NCBI GenBank assembly: GCA_037127475.1
Contig: CM073764.1
Coordinates: 4,678,818-4,742,817 of the forward strand
From: Arma custos
Taxonomy: Eukaryota; Arthropoda; Insecta; Hemiptera; Pentatomidae
Direction: 5' to 3'
DNA length: 64,000 nt
In this document: one piece after another, positions 10,661 to 21,716 of the stretch
Position numbering within the stretch: position 1 is the stretch's first letter
How the letters are laid out: every line of letters starts with the position of its first letter
Translations under genes and position numbers: made by a program
The notes under the pieces: generated by a model
What the model was told of the DNA's origin: nothing
The model's input: only the letters and a program-made list of their open reading frames with translations
Database searches by the model: none

Positions 10661-10921
10661 TACCTCAAGTAAATTGAAATTGAAATGTCATGCCGTCATA
10701 ATTTTTCAAGAATATTTTATTACAATTTAATATTTTGCACATAACAAGGTGACTTATAAATAAGTTATTTTGCTAACTTGTCTAAATGAACGCTAAAGGT
10801 GGAAATTTATAACATTGATACAAATCATATGCGATTTTTACTAGAACACATCTACGATTTTTACTAGAATCATTCGAGCACAAAAAAAGTCAAATCAACG
10901 GAAACTTCTACCTGTTCCAAT
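10661..10921. other. Unassigned AT-rich stretch
   Basis: Nothing recognised. Confidence 0.3.
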
Positions 10922-11130
10922 ATACCCATGAAGGATCTGCACATGATTGAGACTGTACTGTTTCTAGAACAACAGATGTGCAGGGAGATGATTTTTCAGA
11001 GATGACGCACTTTAGAGAGGCTGGGCGAGCCCCAGAAGATGTTTAGATTCAGTGTCCTTCTGAGGTTGTTGACAGATTAAATTATTTCTCTTCCACAGCC
11101 GGATTCAAACACAAAATCTTTGAACATAAC
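10922..11130 (-). repeat. SINE-C, diverged
   Basis: Reverse-strand SINE-C with 'gactgtactgtttct', 'gcgagccccag' and a decayed tRNA-like head near 11090-11125 ('ggattcaaac'). Confidence 0.65.
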
Positions 11131-11512
11131 AACACATCGCACTATTCATTAAACTTTCCCACTTCCCCAAGGAAAATTACCACCGCTAAACAATTAAAGA
11201 ATCGAAAAGACAAATGTTGCAATATAGTGACTTACACATATTTTTGAAGTGTAACCTTGTTACGTAAGAAGGTTAAGTGGAAAATGGACATTTGTGATTT
11301 TATCATTACCCTTTGGAAACAAGGAAAGCAAACAGATGATTTGCTTCACAAGAATTATTTTTCAATACAAATACTTAAAAGGTATCAATATCTTAATCAG
11401 TAGGCTCTCTATTTAATTTATCATTATTAACAAATAATAAGGATAGTTAATACTTTTGCCGCTAGGGATCGCTATCATCCATCTCATATAATCTCTTTAA
11501 AATTTCGACACA
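11131..11512. other. Unassigned stretch
   Basis: AT-rich, no family recognised. Confidence 0.3.
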
Positions 11513-11524
11513 CCCAAGTTCTCT

Positions 11525-11808
11525 CTGGGGCGACCTGTGGTCTAGTGGTTAGCGTAACAAACTAATAAGCCCAAAATCGCGAGTTCGTAGCCCGGCAGGT
11601 GGCCCTAAGTAAAATAATGGAGTAAAAAATCCTTAGTTACACCGTCCTTCGGAAGGGACGTTAAACGGGGGTCCCGAAACTGTACGATGTCAGGTACTCG
11701 TTAAAAACCCCTATCCTAATTAAACCTGGATAGGCGAAATTTAAAGCTCCCACTGTAGCATCGTCCGATTAGCCTTAGCAGCATAAAGTGACGTTAAATG
11801 AACAAACC
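11525..11808 (+). repeat. SINE-A, full length with target-site duplication
   Basis: Head 'tggtctagtggttagc' to tail 'aaatgaacaaac'. A 12-bp direct repeat cccaagttctct at 11513-11524 and 11809-11820 bounds it, marking a LINE-mediated insertion. Confidence 0.92.
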
Positions 11809-11820
11809 CCCAAGTTCTCT

Positions 11821-12283
11821 TAAAAATACCATATAATCTTATTTATATTAGCATGTCATTGAGTAATTATTGAAGATAATTATACAATCTTTATTTATAT
11901 TATTTAATTAAGAATTTATTTCAATGTCCACAAATTTTCTAGATTGGATCCTTTTTGAAAGGTAATTTATGTGTTTACCAATTTGCTTATCAGTCGAAAT
12001 TAATATCTTAATTCAATTACACTGTCGAACAAAAAAATATTTTTGTAATGTTTCCTTCACTTCATGAGTCAAATCTTACTAATTTTGGGTTGAAAAAAAC
12101 GAAAATGACAATGAAAAAATTTTATTAGCTCTAGTTTCTGTGATACACCATGGGTCAAAATATATAACGTTAACAAATTGAGGCAAATCAGTAAATTTTA
12201 AACCATAAGTTTATCAACATTATAAATTAATTTGGAGTTGAAAATTAATTGCAGAATACTTGGCAGGTTGGATATTATTACCA
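11821..12283. other. Unassigned AT-rich stretch downstream of the 12.3 kb ORF
   Basis: Nothing recognised; no terminal repeat matching the other side of the ORF was found. Confidence 0.3.
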
Positions 12284-13105
12284 TCATGTGGATTTCATTT
12301 TTCTTTTGGCCTGTCTTTTGTAGGTGAGTTCTGGAGCATCCCTACACACGCACCAACAGTAATCTGCAAGCATTGATTCATTCCAACGGCCCTTATATCT
12401 TTGTTCCATTACAGAAATATCCTGATGGAATCTCTCACCGTGTTCATCACTGACCGCACCACAGCTAGGAGGGAAAAAGTCTAGATGAGAGTGGAGGAAA
12501 TGAATTTTGAGAGACATGTTGCATCCAAGTTTATGATATTTTTGTAGAAGTATCCTCACCAACTGAACATAGTCATCTTCTCTTTTGTTCCCTAAAAAAC
12601 CTTTAACAACTCCCTTGAACGCATTCCAAGCTTCCTTTTCTTTCCCCTCCAAAACTCTGTCAAACGCAGGATCCTTCAGAAGCTCCCGAATTTGTGGCCC
12701 AACAAAAACACCTTCCTTAACTTTTGCATCACTTAGGAAAGCAAATTTTTCCCTCAAATATCTAAAGGCCTCTCCTTCTTTGTTCATGCCTTTGACAAAG
12801 TTTTTCATCAAACCGAGTTTTATATGTAGTGGTGGAAGAAATATATCTTTCGAGTCGACGAGAGGCAGGGCAACAACATTTTTTTCACTAGGGCCAAGAT
12901 TTCTTGCAGGCCAGTCTGTTTGAATGTAATGTGATTTCCTATCCCTACTGTCCCACATACATAAAAAGCAGCAGTATTTAGTATACCCCAGTTGCATTCC
13001 TAAAAGTATAGCGATGACCTTTATATCACCACAGATTTTCCACTTGTGTTCAGCATATTTGATTGAGTGGAGGAGGGCTTTCATGTTTTCATAAGTCTCC
13101 TTCAT
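12284..13105 (-). CDS. Transposase-like protein of an unnamed arthropod-abundant family
   Basis: An open frame of 273 codons with no stop, unusual in this decayed window. Visible marks: 'ICGDIKVIAILLG' (residues 24-36, possible acidic D27), a Cys cluster 'YCCFLCMWDSR' (44-54), 'PPLHIKLGLMKNFV' (91-104), 'KIHFLHSHLDFFP' (200-212) and 'SDEHGERFHQD' (219-229). From memory, proteins with these signatures occur in many copies in arthropod and cnidarian genomes; I know no agreed name. The D...CxxC...E arrangement suggests an RNase H-like DDE transposase, as in CACTA-like families (inference). Coding similarity continues about 18 codons upstream of the ATG (to about 13160) before a stop, so the N-terminus is missing and the ATG is nominal. 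No TIRs seen. Confidence 0.6.
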   Translation of the reverse strand: MKETYENMKALLHSIKYAEHKWKICGDIKVIAILLGMQLGYTKYCCFLCMWDSRDRKSHYIQTDWPARNLGPSEKNVVALPLVDSKDIFLPPLHIKLGLMKNFVKGMNKEGEAFRYLREKFAFLSDAKVKEGVFVGPQIRELLKDPAFDRVLEGKEKEAWNAFKGVVKGFLGNKREDDYVQLVRILLQKYHKLGCNMSLKIHFLHSHLDFFPPSCGAVSDEHGERFHQDISVMEQRYKGRWNESMLADYCWCVCRDAPELTYKRQAKRKMKST

Positions 13106-13160
13106 GTGAACTGCATGTCCAACAGGAATAGAAGGAAGACGGTTACCGTTGTGAAGTAAC

Positions 13161-13783
13161 AGTTGTCAGTTAACAGGCGTACCAACATCCAAAAACTAAA
13201 TTTCTCGACAAAGTGAAAGCTGAGCATTAAAAAATGACATGTTACTGTATCTTGAAAACAAGAGCTAATTGGTCATTTTCGAGGTGATTTTTGAACTCAG
13301 CGGGTGAAAATACATAATAACTGGGTATTTTTAAGCCCGAAAAAAAATTCATTGTTGTTCAGTGTTATCAATATTGTAATCTAAATATATTATAAAACAA
13401 ACGCCTCGGCCGCGTTTGTTAGCGGTAAACTCAATAACTACTGCACGGGTTTTCACCCATATATATATATACAGTAATTCACTAGGAAGGTTTAGGTATA
13501 TAGTTTGTAGAGGCTTTGTGTAAATTGGTTGGAATATCGATGGGTTTCACCGAAGACGCTGCTTGCCTATCTAACATGCAAGATAATAAATTCGTATATA
13601 AAGAAATATTTGGTTTTGGTTTTATTTTTATAATTTCTATATAATAAAGTACATTAGCTGAGATGGGAAGATGGAAAATCAAGATTCCCAAAGAAGCCTA
13701 ACCAATAATATTCACGTGGTCCTTACTGGCCGCTACGTTATAAAAAAAAAAATACATTACAACAGACAAATTATGTAGGCATA
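13161..13783. other. Unassigned stretch
   Basis: Follows the truncated 5' side of the ORF. A short (TA)n occurs at 13460-13472. No family recognised. Confidence 0.3.
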
Positions 13784-13787
13784 ATAT

Positions 13788-14476
13788 TGTTACGGGCTAC
13801 TGAGTATTAAAATGAATTAAACAATTGCTTAATTAAAGATACTAATATTTATTAACAAAATTAACAAAAAGGATACAATTAAACTATTAACAATTAAATT
13901 ATTAAACTAATATAAATTTATAATGACAATATTCAAAATATTATAATCTAGGCCTAACTCCTATTTAATTATTACAATAATATTAGATATTACTAATTCT
14001 AGATAGCTTAACTAGTTACAATAGTTTCTATGACTACAATTTATAACTAATAACTAACACTTACAGTTCACTAGTCCACCGACCGTAAGATTCTTCAAGT
14101 ATCACAAACTGACACACAGTAACAAACAGAAACAGTTTATTACACTCGCGAGACTGTCACAGTTCACTGATACACTTATTACACGGGCCGGTTCAACACT
14201 GACTAGTTTATCACACTCACACTCACTTATTACACTTATCACAGATCTTCACTGGTCTACTCTCAGGCTAAGACTGACTGCCTCGAGTTGAGGGAAGTAT
14301 TTAAAGAGGCAAGGCCGAACATTCTAGAACACGGAGGGGCCAGAAAATTCTGGAATCTTCTTAATCCTTTTCCGACAAAAGATCTAGAACAGTCCTAATC
14401 CTATTTTAACTTCTCCCGCCGACGGATTTAAGCCGCTAATCCCCTTACTTCCGTCTTCCTGCCGGCGCCCGTAACA
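13788..14476 (-). mobile_element. Solo LTR (Ty3/Gypsy type), copy 2
   Basis: Same ends and body as the copy at 5941. Duplicated atat at 13784-13787 and 14477-14480. 689 bp, shortened mainly in the direct-repeat-rich 'ttattacact' region. Confidence 0.85.
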
Positions 14477-14649
14477 ATATGCCTTATTACTCGAGAATAG
14501 CTGGGGTTGGTCGCTAGTAATGTATATGAATTAAATACAGAGATAAATCATTGATTCAAATATAATTGAGCTGTTATATTTGAAAGGTTTTCGTTTTAAT
14601 TATGTTAAAAATATGGGCTAACGGACATTTGTATTCATCACTTAGCACA

Positions 14650-14810
14650 TAATATAGTGTGAGCTCCCGTAATCTGTAGCGGTTTGAACGTGATCTCAGA
14701 CAAACCACCTCTCTGCACTGTCATTGTTCTAAAAACAGTCTTAAGTACTACAGTCTCAAGCAGGTACTGAACCTAAGTAGCTTCATGGGTTATAGTGGTA
14801 AGTAGAGAGT
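14650..14810 (+). repeat. SINE-C, 3' part
   Basis: Shares 'gcggtttgaacgtgatct' and 'tactacagtctc' with SINE-C; the head is missing and the copy is diverged. Confidence 0.6.
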
Positions 14811-15521
14811 TTGTTTTGCCTTCCGACCATTTGTTGGATTTCAATGAAGTCAGTTACATGATTTTTCACCAACAGCAGAAAAGAACATCAGAAAATCTAA
14901 CAAGGTAGCAAATGAAGAAGAATTAATACCTATCACCATCAATTAACAGAGAAATTATAATTAATACACTTTATAATGATTACGGACAGGTTTTCCTGGT
15001 TTTCAACTTTGATAGCTGTTCTGTAGAATACTTTGTGAAAATTATTATTTTTGAATTTTCTTTATCAAAAGTTTTGTTAGAATATCGTTCCCTCTCGACA
15101 AAGGAGACATTAACTCGTCTGTAAAAATAATGAGAACGACCTAAATTTATACCCAGATCACAGAGTTAGATATAAAATATTCACTCCTTATCTTAAAATG
15201 AAGTCTACCGTGAATTAAACGGAGAGAGAAATCTGCGACAGGTCCTATCTTTTTGTTTTTTCCCTTGTTTGGTTGTGTATATTTTTCTGATATTTTCATT
15301 TTGATTAAAACATCTAAACCTTAAAAATGAAAATATAATAGCCTCTTTGTATCATTTTGTAAAATAAATAAAATATATTAAATGTTTATATATAATCATA
15401 ATATAAAAGAATATAATTTTTTATACAAAATATAGGAAACAGAAAAATAAACGAGAGATCATAAGAAAAATGTAAGGCCCGAAAATGGTAGACGAACAGT
15501 TCCAGCTCAGAAGCGAAAAAG
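14811..15521. other. Unassigned AT-rich stretch
   Basis: Nothing recognised on either strand. Confidence 0.3.
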
Positions 15522-15525
15522 ATAT

Positions 15526-16254
15526 TGTTACGAGCTAAATAGTGTTAAAATGAATTAAACTACTGCTAAATTAAAGATACTAATATTTATTAACAAAAAT
15601 GATAAAAAGAATACAATGAAGTTATATACAATCAAACTATTAAAGTAATATAAATTTACAATAAAATTATTCTAAATATTTATTATAACCTAGGCTTATT
15701 TAATTACTAAAATAATATTAGATATTACTAATACTAAATAACTTAACTATTTACATAAACTTTTACAAATACCATAAAATTACGCTAGAGTTTATAACTA
15801 CAAATTGACACTTATAGTTCACTAATCAATGTCCACCGACCGTAACATTCTCCAAATATAACAAACTGACACACAGTAATAAACAGAAACGGTTTACAAC
15901 ACTCGCGAGACTGTCACAGTCCACTGATACACTTGTTACACTGGCCGGTTCAACACTGAATAGTTTATCACACTGACACTCACTTATTACAGTTCATCAC
16001 AGTGCCTGGTCCACTCTCTGACTGACTCACTCGAGGCGAGGGGGTATTTATTACAACGAGGGGATATTTAAATAGGCAAGGCCGAACATTCTAGAACACG
16101 GAAGTAGGGAGAGACTATTCTGGGATTGTCGAGAACCTTCTTGATCTCTTCCGACAAAGAAGAGCCGGTTCTACTATGTTCGAGAAGGTTCTAATCCGAT
16201 CTTAACTTCTCCCGCCGACGGGCTTAAGACGCTAATCCCTTGTTTCCGATAACA
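15526..16254 (-). mobile_element. Solo LTR (Ty3/Gypsy type), copy 3
   Basis: Starts TGTTACGAGC, ends CCGATAACA; flanking atat at 15522-15525 and 16255-16258. 729 bp. Ends and body are more diverged than copies 1 and 2. Confidence 0.82.
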
Positions 16255-16279
16255 ATATCCAACTACACTGATATTCATA

Positions 16280-16400
16280 GCATAGGAAAAGCAGATTAAG
16301 ATTTTATGGACACATCAAAAGGATGAAACCAGGAAGACAAATTGATCAATTGGAACATGGTCTCAAGCAGAACCGGTGAATAAGTATTTAAGTCGAATCT
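16280..16400 (+). mobile_element. LINE polymerase C-terminal scrap
   Basis: A frame reading 'RLRFYGHIKRMKPGRQ' matches the typical post-RT region of RTE/CR1-like LINEs ('GH..RM'). Too short to assign to a clade. Confidence 0.4.
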
Positions 16401-16510
16401 TGTTCAGAGAATAGTTAACTGTATTGAGGGAAGAGGAATCGAATCATTCTCGTAGTTTCAGGCTTATAATTGTATTTTAATATAAGCAATAACCCCTTTT
16501 CAAGCCAATG
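16370..16510. repeat. Dispersed repeat shared with 38385-38520
   Basis: The two segments share 'ccggtgaataagt', 'gttaactg', 'gaatc.tatcattct.gtagttt' and 'ataaacaataac.cctttt' in the same order. Family unknown. Confidence 0.55.
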
Positions 16511-16916
16511 CCTTACTTAGCCCCTTATTCACTACGAAAATAACTCGATTCCGCTTACTTAAGTACCTACAAGAAACTCATTTTGGAGAAAATTCGAGTT
16601 ACGTTAACTGTTTATTCACTGGGGATGTTGTTATAATATTGTATATATAATATTAAGACCAGTGGAGATTGAATAAGACTAATAGTTTAGAACAAGATTA
16701 TCCTTGCTTTTCCAACATCTCTTGACTTCCCAAACAGATTCTATCTAAGCAGATTATCAATTGCTGCTGAATCAGGGTTGTTGTTTTTTTTGTAAAGATG
16801 CTATACATTATGTAAAAAAATATATAAAATCCTAGCTCATGTATTCGTTGATTGTCATAAATTTATTTTCTTAGTATTTTGTCATAATTCCTACTTTATA
16901 TTCATTTATTTATATT
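16511..16916. other. Unassigned AT-rich stretch
   Basis: Nothing recognised. Confidence 0.3.
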
Positions 16917-17291
16917 TTGACAATCTATAAGTACTTTATGACTTGTATTGTGTGGCCTTCTGACCATGGATGTCCAGCTCATTATAGCACAGTTGCTCGA
17001 GCTTGGCTGGATATAAATTATCCAAAACGATGGATTGGACGTGGAGGAGTAGTATCATGGCCACCCAGATCACCTGATATGACACCCATGGATTTCTTCG
17101 TATGGGGAACCTTAAAGCAGAAAGTTTATTCGGTGTCAATCAACTCAAGAGAGCAATTAAGAGACCGAATCATAGATGCAGTGCACCAAATATCATCAGA
17201 ACAATGTTTAGCTGCAATTTATCAAGTGAGTGCTAGATGTAATGCTTGCATTGGTGCAAGAGGACAACATTTTGAGCAATATTTACATTAA
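16917..17291 (+). pseudogene. Tc1/mariner-superfamily transposase, C-terminal fragment
   Basis: An open frame of 124 codons covering the end of the DDE domain. 'DHGCPAHYS' (residues 16-24) contains the second catalytic Asp region, 'RWIGRGG' (38-44) and 'WPPRSPDMTPMDFFVWG' (48-64) contains the third acidic residue, D59. The first Asp and the whole DNA-binding region are absent upstream, and family members normally exceed 300 residues. The usual order before the second Asp is H-D-G; here it reads D-H-G. The element's 3' terminus follows at about 17425-17478, ending near 'gggacaccca'. No matching 5' end is seen. Confidence 0.75.
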
Positions 17292-17424
17292 AAAGAACAT
17301 AACATAAATATAAATGTAAATAAATAAGTATAAAAATGAAAACTTGTTTTGTTTCTTTTTTTGCGATTTTCTCTAAAACTAAGCAAAAACGAGCAAATCT
17401 CTAAAGGACTTTTTGTCTTAGTTT

Positions 17425-17478
17425 TTCGGACCCCTATAAGTTCCTGAAGTTTTGCCATTTAAATTCGGGACACCCAGT
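17425..17478 (+). mobile_element. 3' terminus of the Tc1/mariner fragment
   Basis: 'gccatttaaattcgggacac' followed by 'ccag' and TA, the type of terminus used by TA-targeting Tc1/mariner relatives. The partner 5' TIR is missing, so the element is truncated. Confidence 0.6.
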
Positions 17479-17980
17479 AAAATGATCAAGATGAATCAGT
17501 GAATATAAAATATCGAAAATATATATTTTATATGAGCATTGAGCTGTGAATTCCAGAGGCAGGAATGGAATTTAGACCGATATTTTTGCTTCCTATTGAG
17601 AGAGCATAAGAGAGCTTTTGAAAGTGAGAGAAGTAGCACGGCCGATTGAGCCCGCGAGATGAGCCAGGAGCGACCGAGATTAGATTCCTTCTCACAAATA
17701 TTATTCGACCAACTTGGAAAATTGAAAAGCCTCAGCGAATCCATTAATCTATTTTAAGATTTACCAACTTCAATTCGTCGAAGATACAATGGCCCATTTT
17801 CTACAGTTTTAATATAATTAAGTCCCTTTTTTCTGGATATTAAGTGCTTTCCCAATGATCAGTTTTTTTTTTTAAGTATTGGACGACTAATGCTTTTTTT
17901 GAAATAGCTACACTATTATTGAATCTTAAAGAGATCGACTCGAGAGCACGCTCAATCGATAAGTCTTTCCCCCAATAAGA
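17479..17980. other. Unassigned stretch
   Basis: Contains an 82-codon reverse frame (17496-17744) with no recognised similarity. Confidence 0.3.
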
Positions 17981-17984
17981 GTGT

Positions 17985-18085
17985 GAACTTTAAATAAGCT
18001 AGGTGAGCCCCAGGAAGGTCTGCAGATATCACAGGGTACATCTCCGGCTGTCGACAGACAGATAATTTACTATCATTTAAATATA
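17985..18085 (-). repeat. SINE-C fragment
   Basis: The 'ggtgagccccaggaaggtct' block of SINE-C in reverse, followed by the block before the tRNA-like head. Confidence 0.6.
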
Positions 18086-18592
18086 CTATTGATTTCGGGA
18101 TGTCAGAGTAATCATTTAAGATAATGATAACATTTATTTAAACGTCCTAACTTTAGTAATTGTCCAAGTCTTCTTTTGTCTGAAATAACCGACTTTCCAC
18201 GTAACGATAAATAATTTTTATGAAAAAATTGCTATATATAAAAAAGGATGTTACGATCAGTGACTATAATCTAATTCCTGTCTATTTAGGGACGATATGG
18301 TGAGATAACTGACCATATCCGGGAGACAGTTTAGTCTGCAGTTCTCTCTATGTCTTGATAGAGGAACTATTCCTCAGTTCCTTATGCGTCTTTATAGACC
18401 AACTAGTTCATAGTATTGACATGTTTTTTTCCTAACTGAATGGTTCATCGACCATCAAGGATAGTTGCGCATCCGGTATGTCAATTTTAGTCAGTTTTTT
18501 ATTTATTTTATTTGACTGATTATTTTCATAAAAGCTATTTGTTCATATTTATTATTTATTTTTATATATCGTTCTTTTGATAGTGATTATTT
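18086..18592. other. Unassigned AT-rich stretch
   Basis: Nothing recognised. Confidence 0.3.
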
Positions 18593-18968
18593 TTAAATAT
18601 TTTTATTTTGAAGAGAACAGATTTGTCCTGGCCGGGAGTCGATCCCGGATCGTCTGCATCCCTAGTGCAGTGCTGTAACCATTGAGCTACCAGGAGTCGT
18701 AACCAAGCCAGACAAATCCATTCTCTTCACCGATCCTATATTCGCATGTTCTCGCAATTTTTGCGATGTGTACACTGGGATGAAAGTTCATTGAACATTA
18801 CTTTAATTAGGATCTTGTTGCCATACGTCAATTTTACATTTATAATGTATTTGTATTTATCATTCTTTTTGAGTTGTCTGGCTTTGTTACGACCTCTGGT
18901 AGCTGAGTGGTTAGAGCACTTCACCGGCGAAGCAGACGAACAGGGTTCAAAATAAAAATATTTTTGAG
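18593..18968. mobile_element. Foldback element with tRNA-like arms, copy 1
   Basis: Left arm 18593-18725 and right arm 18865-18968 are inverted copies of one tRNA-like unit. Outer ends read 'atttttattttgaa' in both arms. The right arm has lost the B-box side by deletion. The middle holds 'ttctcgcaattt' and 'gtgtacac', also found inside the foldback at 30358. Further copy at 63673. Confidence 0.75.
18626..18695 (-). repeat. tRNA-like unit, cloverleaf-compatible
   Basis: A 70-base unit with a 7-bp acceptor (TCCTGGT/GCCAGGA), anticodon stem CTGCA/TGCAG with a 7-base loop CTAGGGA, and T stem CCGGG/CCCGG. The T loop reads ATCGACT instead of the usual TTCRANY, so it is likely a SINE head and not a working tRNA gene. 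Confidence 0.6.
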
Positions 18969-18984
18969 ATATAAAATTATTTTG

Positions 18985-19263
18985 TTGTTAGTTCATTTAA
19001 CGTCATTTTATGCTTCTATGGCTAATCGGACGATGCTACAGTGGGGGCTCTAAATTTTGCCTATCCAGGTTTAATTAGGATAGGGATTTTTAACGAGTAC
19101 CTGACATCGTACAGGCTCGGGACTCCCGTTTAACGTCCCTTCCGAAGGACGGCGTAACTAAGGATTTTTTACTCCCTTAAAAAACCCTAGGGCCACCTGC
19201 CGGGCTACGAACCCGCGATCTTGGGCTTAGTAGTTTGTTACGCTAACCACTAGAACATAGGTG
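18985..19263 (-). repeat. SINE-A, full length
   Basis: Reverse strand from 3' end 'gttcatttaacgtca' to head 'ctaaccactagaacatagg'. It lies 17 bases from the foldback element. No clear target duplication. Confidence 0.88.
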
Positions 19264-19265
19264 AC

Positions 19266-19396
19266 ATTTTAATTACAGATAAAAAAAAAATGTTAGATTA
19301 TAGACTCCTAGAGAGGTTACATAAGTAAAATTTATGGAAAATATTTAATTTTCTAGCAGTCTATTATTTTACATTTTATATTTTATCTGTAATTAA
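19266..19396. repeat. Imperfect inverted repeat
   Basis: 'taattacagataaaa' at 19270 is the reverse complement of the segment near 19380-19394. The arms extend imperfectly about 45 bases. Confidence 0.55.
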
Positions 19397-19400
19397 ACTA

Positions 19401-20895
19401 TTCTTTCCATACTTTTATATCTCACCTTTTTATATTTATATTTTTTCGTTTTGTATCTTTCAGTTTCCCTTCTCATTTTTCTTTCTCTTTGTATTTTGTT
19501 TACATTATGTACATTTATTCTGTAATTTGTTTATTCATTATCCTTAATAATATATCCATCACTATTTTACTTTTCTATTACTCTATATGTTATTATAATC
19601 TTGGTACTCTAATGTTTTTATAGTTTTTTTTTTGTGTTTTCTCTCATAATCCTGAAGATGACCTACAAAGTAATTCAAAACGTCGACACAAATAAAAAAT
19701 AAATCTTCACCTATTTGATGTTTCTTTGTGACTGCACCCCCCAACTATTTCCATCCTCCATTAGATCTTCCAGTCAACTATTTTCCTCTCTAACAGGAAA
19801 ATCATTTGATATAAACATGTTGAGATGAGCAATAATGATTAAGACGTAATAAAGGATTGCCATAAAACACATACAGAACTTATATTTAAATTTATCTCGT
19901 AAAACAGAGGTGTATTTAGAGATCTTGGTGAGATATATCTTCCCGTGGTCTGGCTGTTATGTCTTCCTAATCTTCGGCTACCACTGGCGATCTTCCTTCA
20001 AGAAGCCAAACTTAGACTCTTTCTTCCTCCTTTCTGTCCTTTCAGAGAGTGTCATTTACAATGGTGGAGTCATGGACAAACTCTTCCGTATTTCTTGAAA
20101 CCCCTCACTAATGGGTTGGTTCACATTACCTACCCGAGTGACCTAGTTCTTGTAACAGTCTTTTGCTCATTTAGTAAATTCGTATTTTTTTTTTTTAATC
20201 AAGCCCGGAACGTTACATAGACAATTTAACTGCCGGATTCGGAACTTCAACATCATAACTCATTACTCAAGATCGAGCTACCGCGATGTAAATATATTAA
20301 AATACTCTACGATGGGATCAGTAAATTGAATACCTATTATAACCTTAAACCCATTAAAGCTCCATTATTCTGGGATAATAATGTATTTAAAATCAATTCA
20401 AGGTGGGACAGGTGCTAAGATATCTTTATAAAAAAATGTAATATTATTGCACAGAAAAAGATAAACTCTTATATTACAATAAAATATTATTGTAATATCA
20501 AATGTCGCATCTATTAGAATTTTAAAATGAACTTTGACATTTCCTGGCTATTCGCTTTTAAGGAAATATGATTCCGGCAAAGTGTCGAAACTGGCACTCG
20601 AATAACTAGGGCATTAAAAGAAATTGAATATCGATTCAGTGGCGTCGGTAGCATATCTATAAAGGGAATTAAATCGACAATTCACTGCTACCGATCACTT
20701 CCACAAGTATTATATCTTTCTGTAAAAACGATTTAATGATTATTGATTGTTTTTTTTGTATTTTTTAATACCTAAGAAATATCTATTTCGTAGCTTAAAA
20801 AAGAGGAAAACTATATTGAGTCTTTTCATATGAAATGTCAGTTTCTTAATTCTAAAATTCGAAGTGAATTAGTGGACATCTGTTGCCTAACATGT
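19401..20895. other. Unassigned stretch
   Basis: No gene. At 19648-19690 a damaged hammerhead-like string 'cctgaagatgacc...aaaacgtcgac' occurs. A 91-codon frame at 19945-20220 and an overlapping one have no recognised similarity. The rest is AT-rich. Confidence 0.3.
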
Positions 20896-21716
20896 TCATG
20901 TTACGACCGTGGAAAAATTCCAACGAAAAGCCATTAAGTCTCCAAACTAAAGCACAAATTGAAACTATCTGTCCAATATTTCGCCAATTCAGGCATCCTC
21001 AGGGTAGAAAGAGAATGACAGCTAAACAAAACGTAAAGAATGCACCCAAGAAACATCCCACCACCTCCAAGGCTCAAATTCCTACCCTGAGGATGCCTGA
21101 ATGGGCGAAATATTGGACAGATAATTTCAATTTCATTTTTAGTTTATATATGAAAAAATGAAAGTAAAAATGCAAGAAAAAAAAGTAATAACATTATCAA
21201 GAAACCAGTGGACTTATGGCTATTCATCAAAATATATTAATATTGAAAAGCAAAAAGAGACCTTACATAAATGTTAAGACCGTGGAAAAATTCCAACGAA
21301 AAGCCATTAAGTCTCCAAATTAAAACAGAAATTGAAACTATCTGTCCAATATTTCGCCCATTCAGGCATCCTCAGGGTAGAAAGAGAATGACAGCTAAAC
21401 AAAACGTAAATAATGCACCCAAGAAACATCCCACCACCTCCAAGGCTCAAATTCCTACTCTGAGGATGCCTGAATGGACGAAATATTGGACAGATAATTT
21501 CAATTTCATTTTTAGTTTAAATGAAAGTAAAAATGCAAGAAAAAAAATTAATAACATTATCAAGAAACCAGTGGACTTATGGCTATTCCACAAAATACAT
21601 TAATATTGAAAAGCAAAAAGAGACCTTACATAAATGTTAAGACCGTGGACAGATAATTTCAATTTCTGTTTTAGTTTGGAGACTTTTCGTTGGAATTTTT
21701 CCACGGTGTTAACATT
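20896..21716. repeat. Tandem foldback repeat, 363-bp units, second array
   Basis: Same family as 3888-4570. The unit start 'gcaaaaagagacc' recurs at 21250 and 21613. Two full units plus closing arms, each with inverted hammerhead-like cores (reverse strand near 20969 and 21346, forward near 21089 and 21458). Open frames of 92 and 110 codons here are repeat artefacts with identical peptides. Confidence 0.8.

Noticed and set aside
12585..12923. 112-codon forward frame
   Set aside because: Antisense shadow of the 12284-13105 frame, which has the recognisable motifs.
18626..18695. A genuine tRNA gene
   Set aside because: Cloverleaf-compatible, but the T loop is altered and the unit is one arm of a repeated foldback; the 30 kb units likewise have C at position 33.
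20883..21603. Two open frames of 92 and 110 codons with nearly identical peptides
   Set aside because: They lie in the tandem foldback units; the identical peptides reflect repeated DNA, and the sequence is better explained by structure than by coding.
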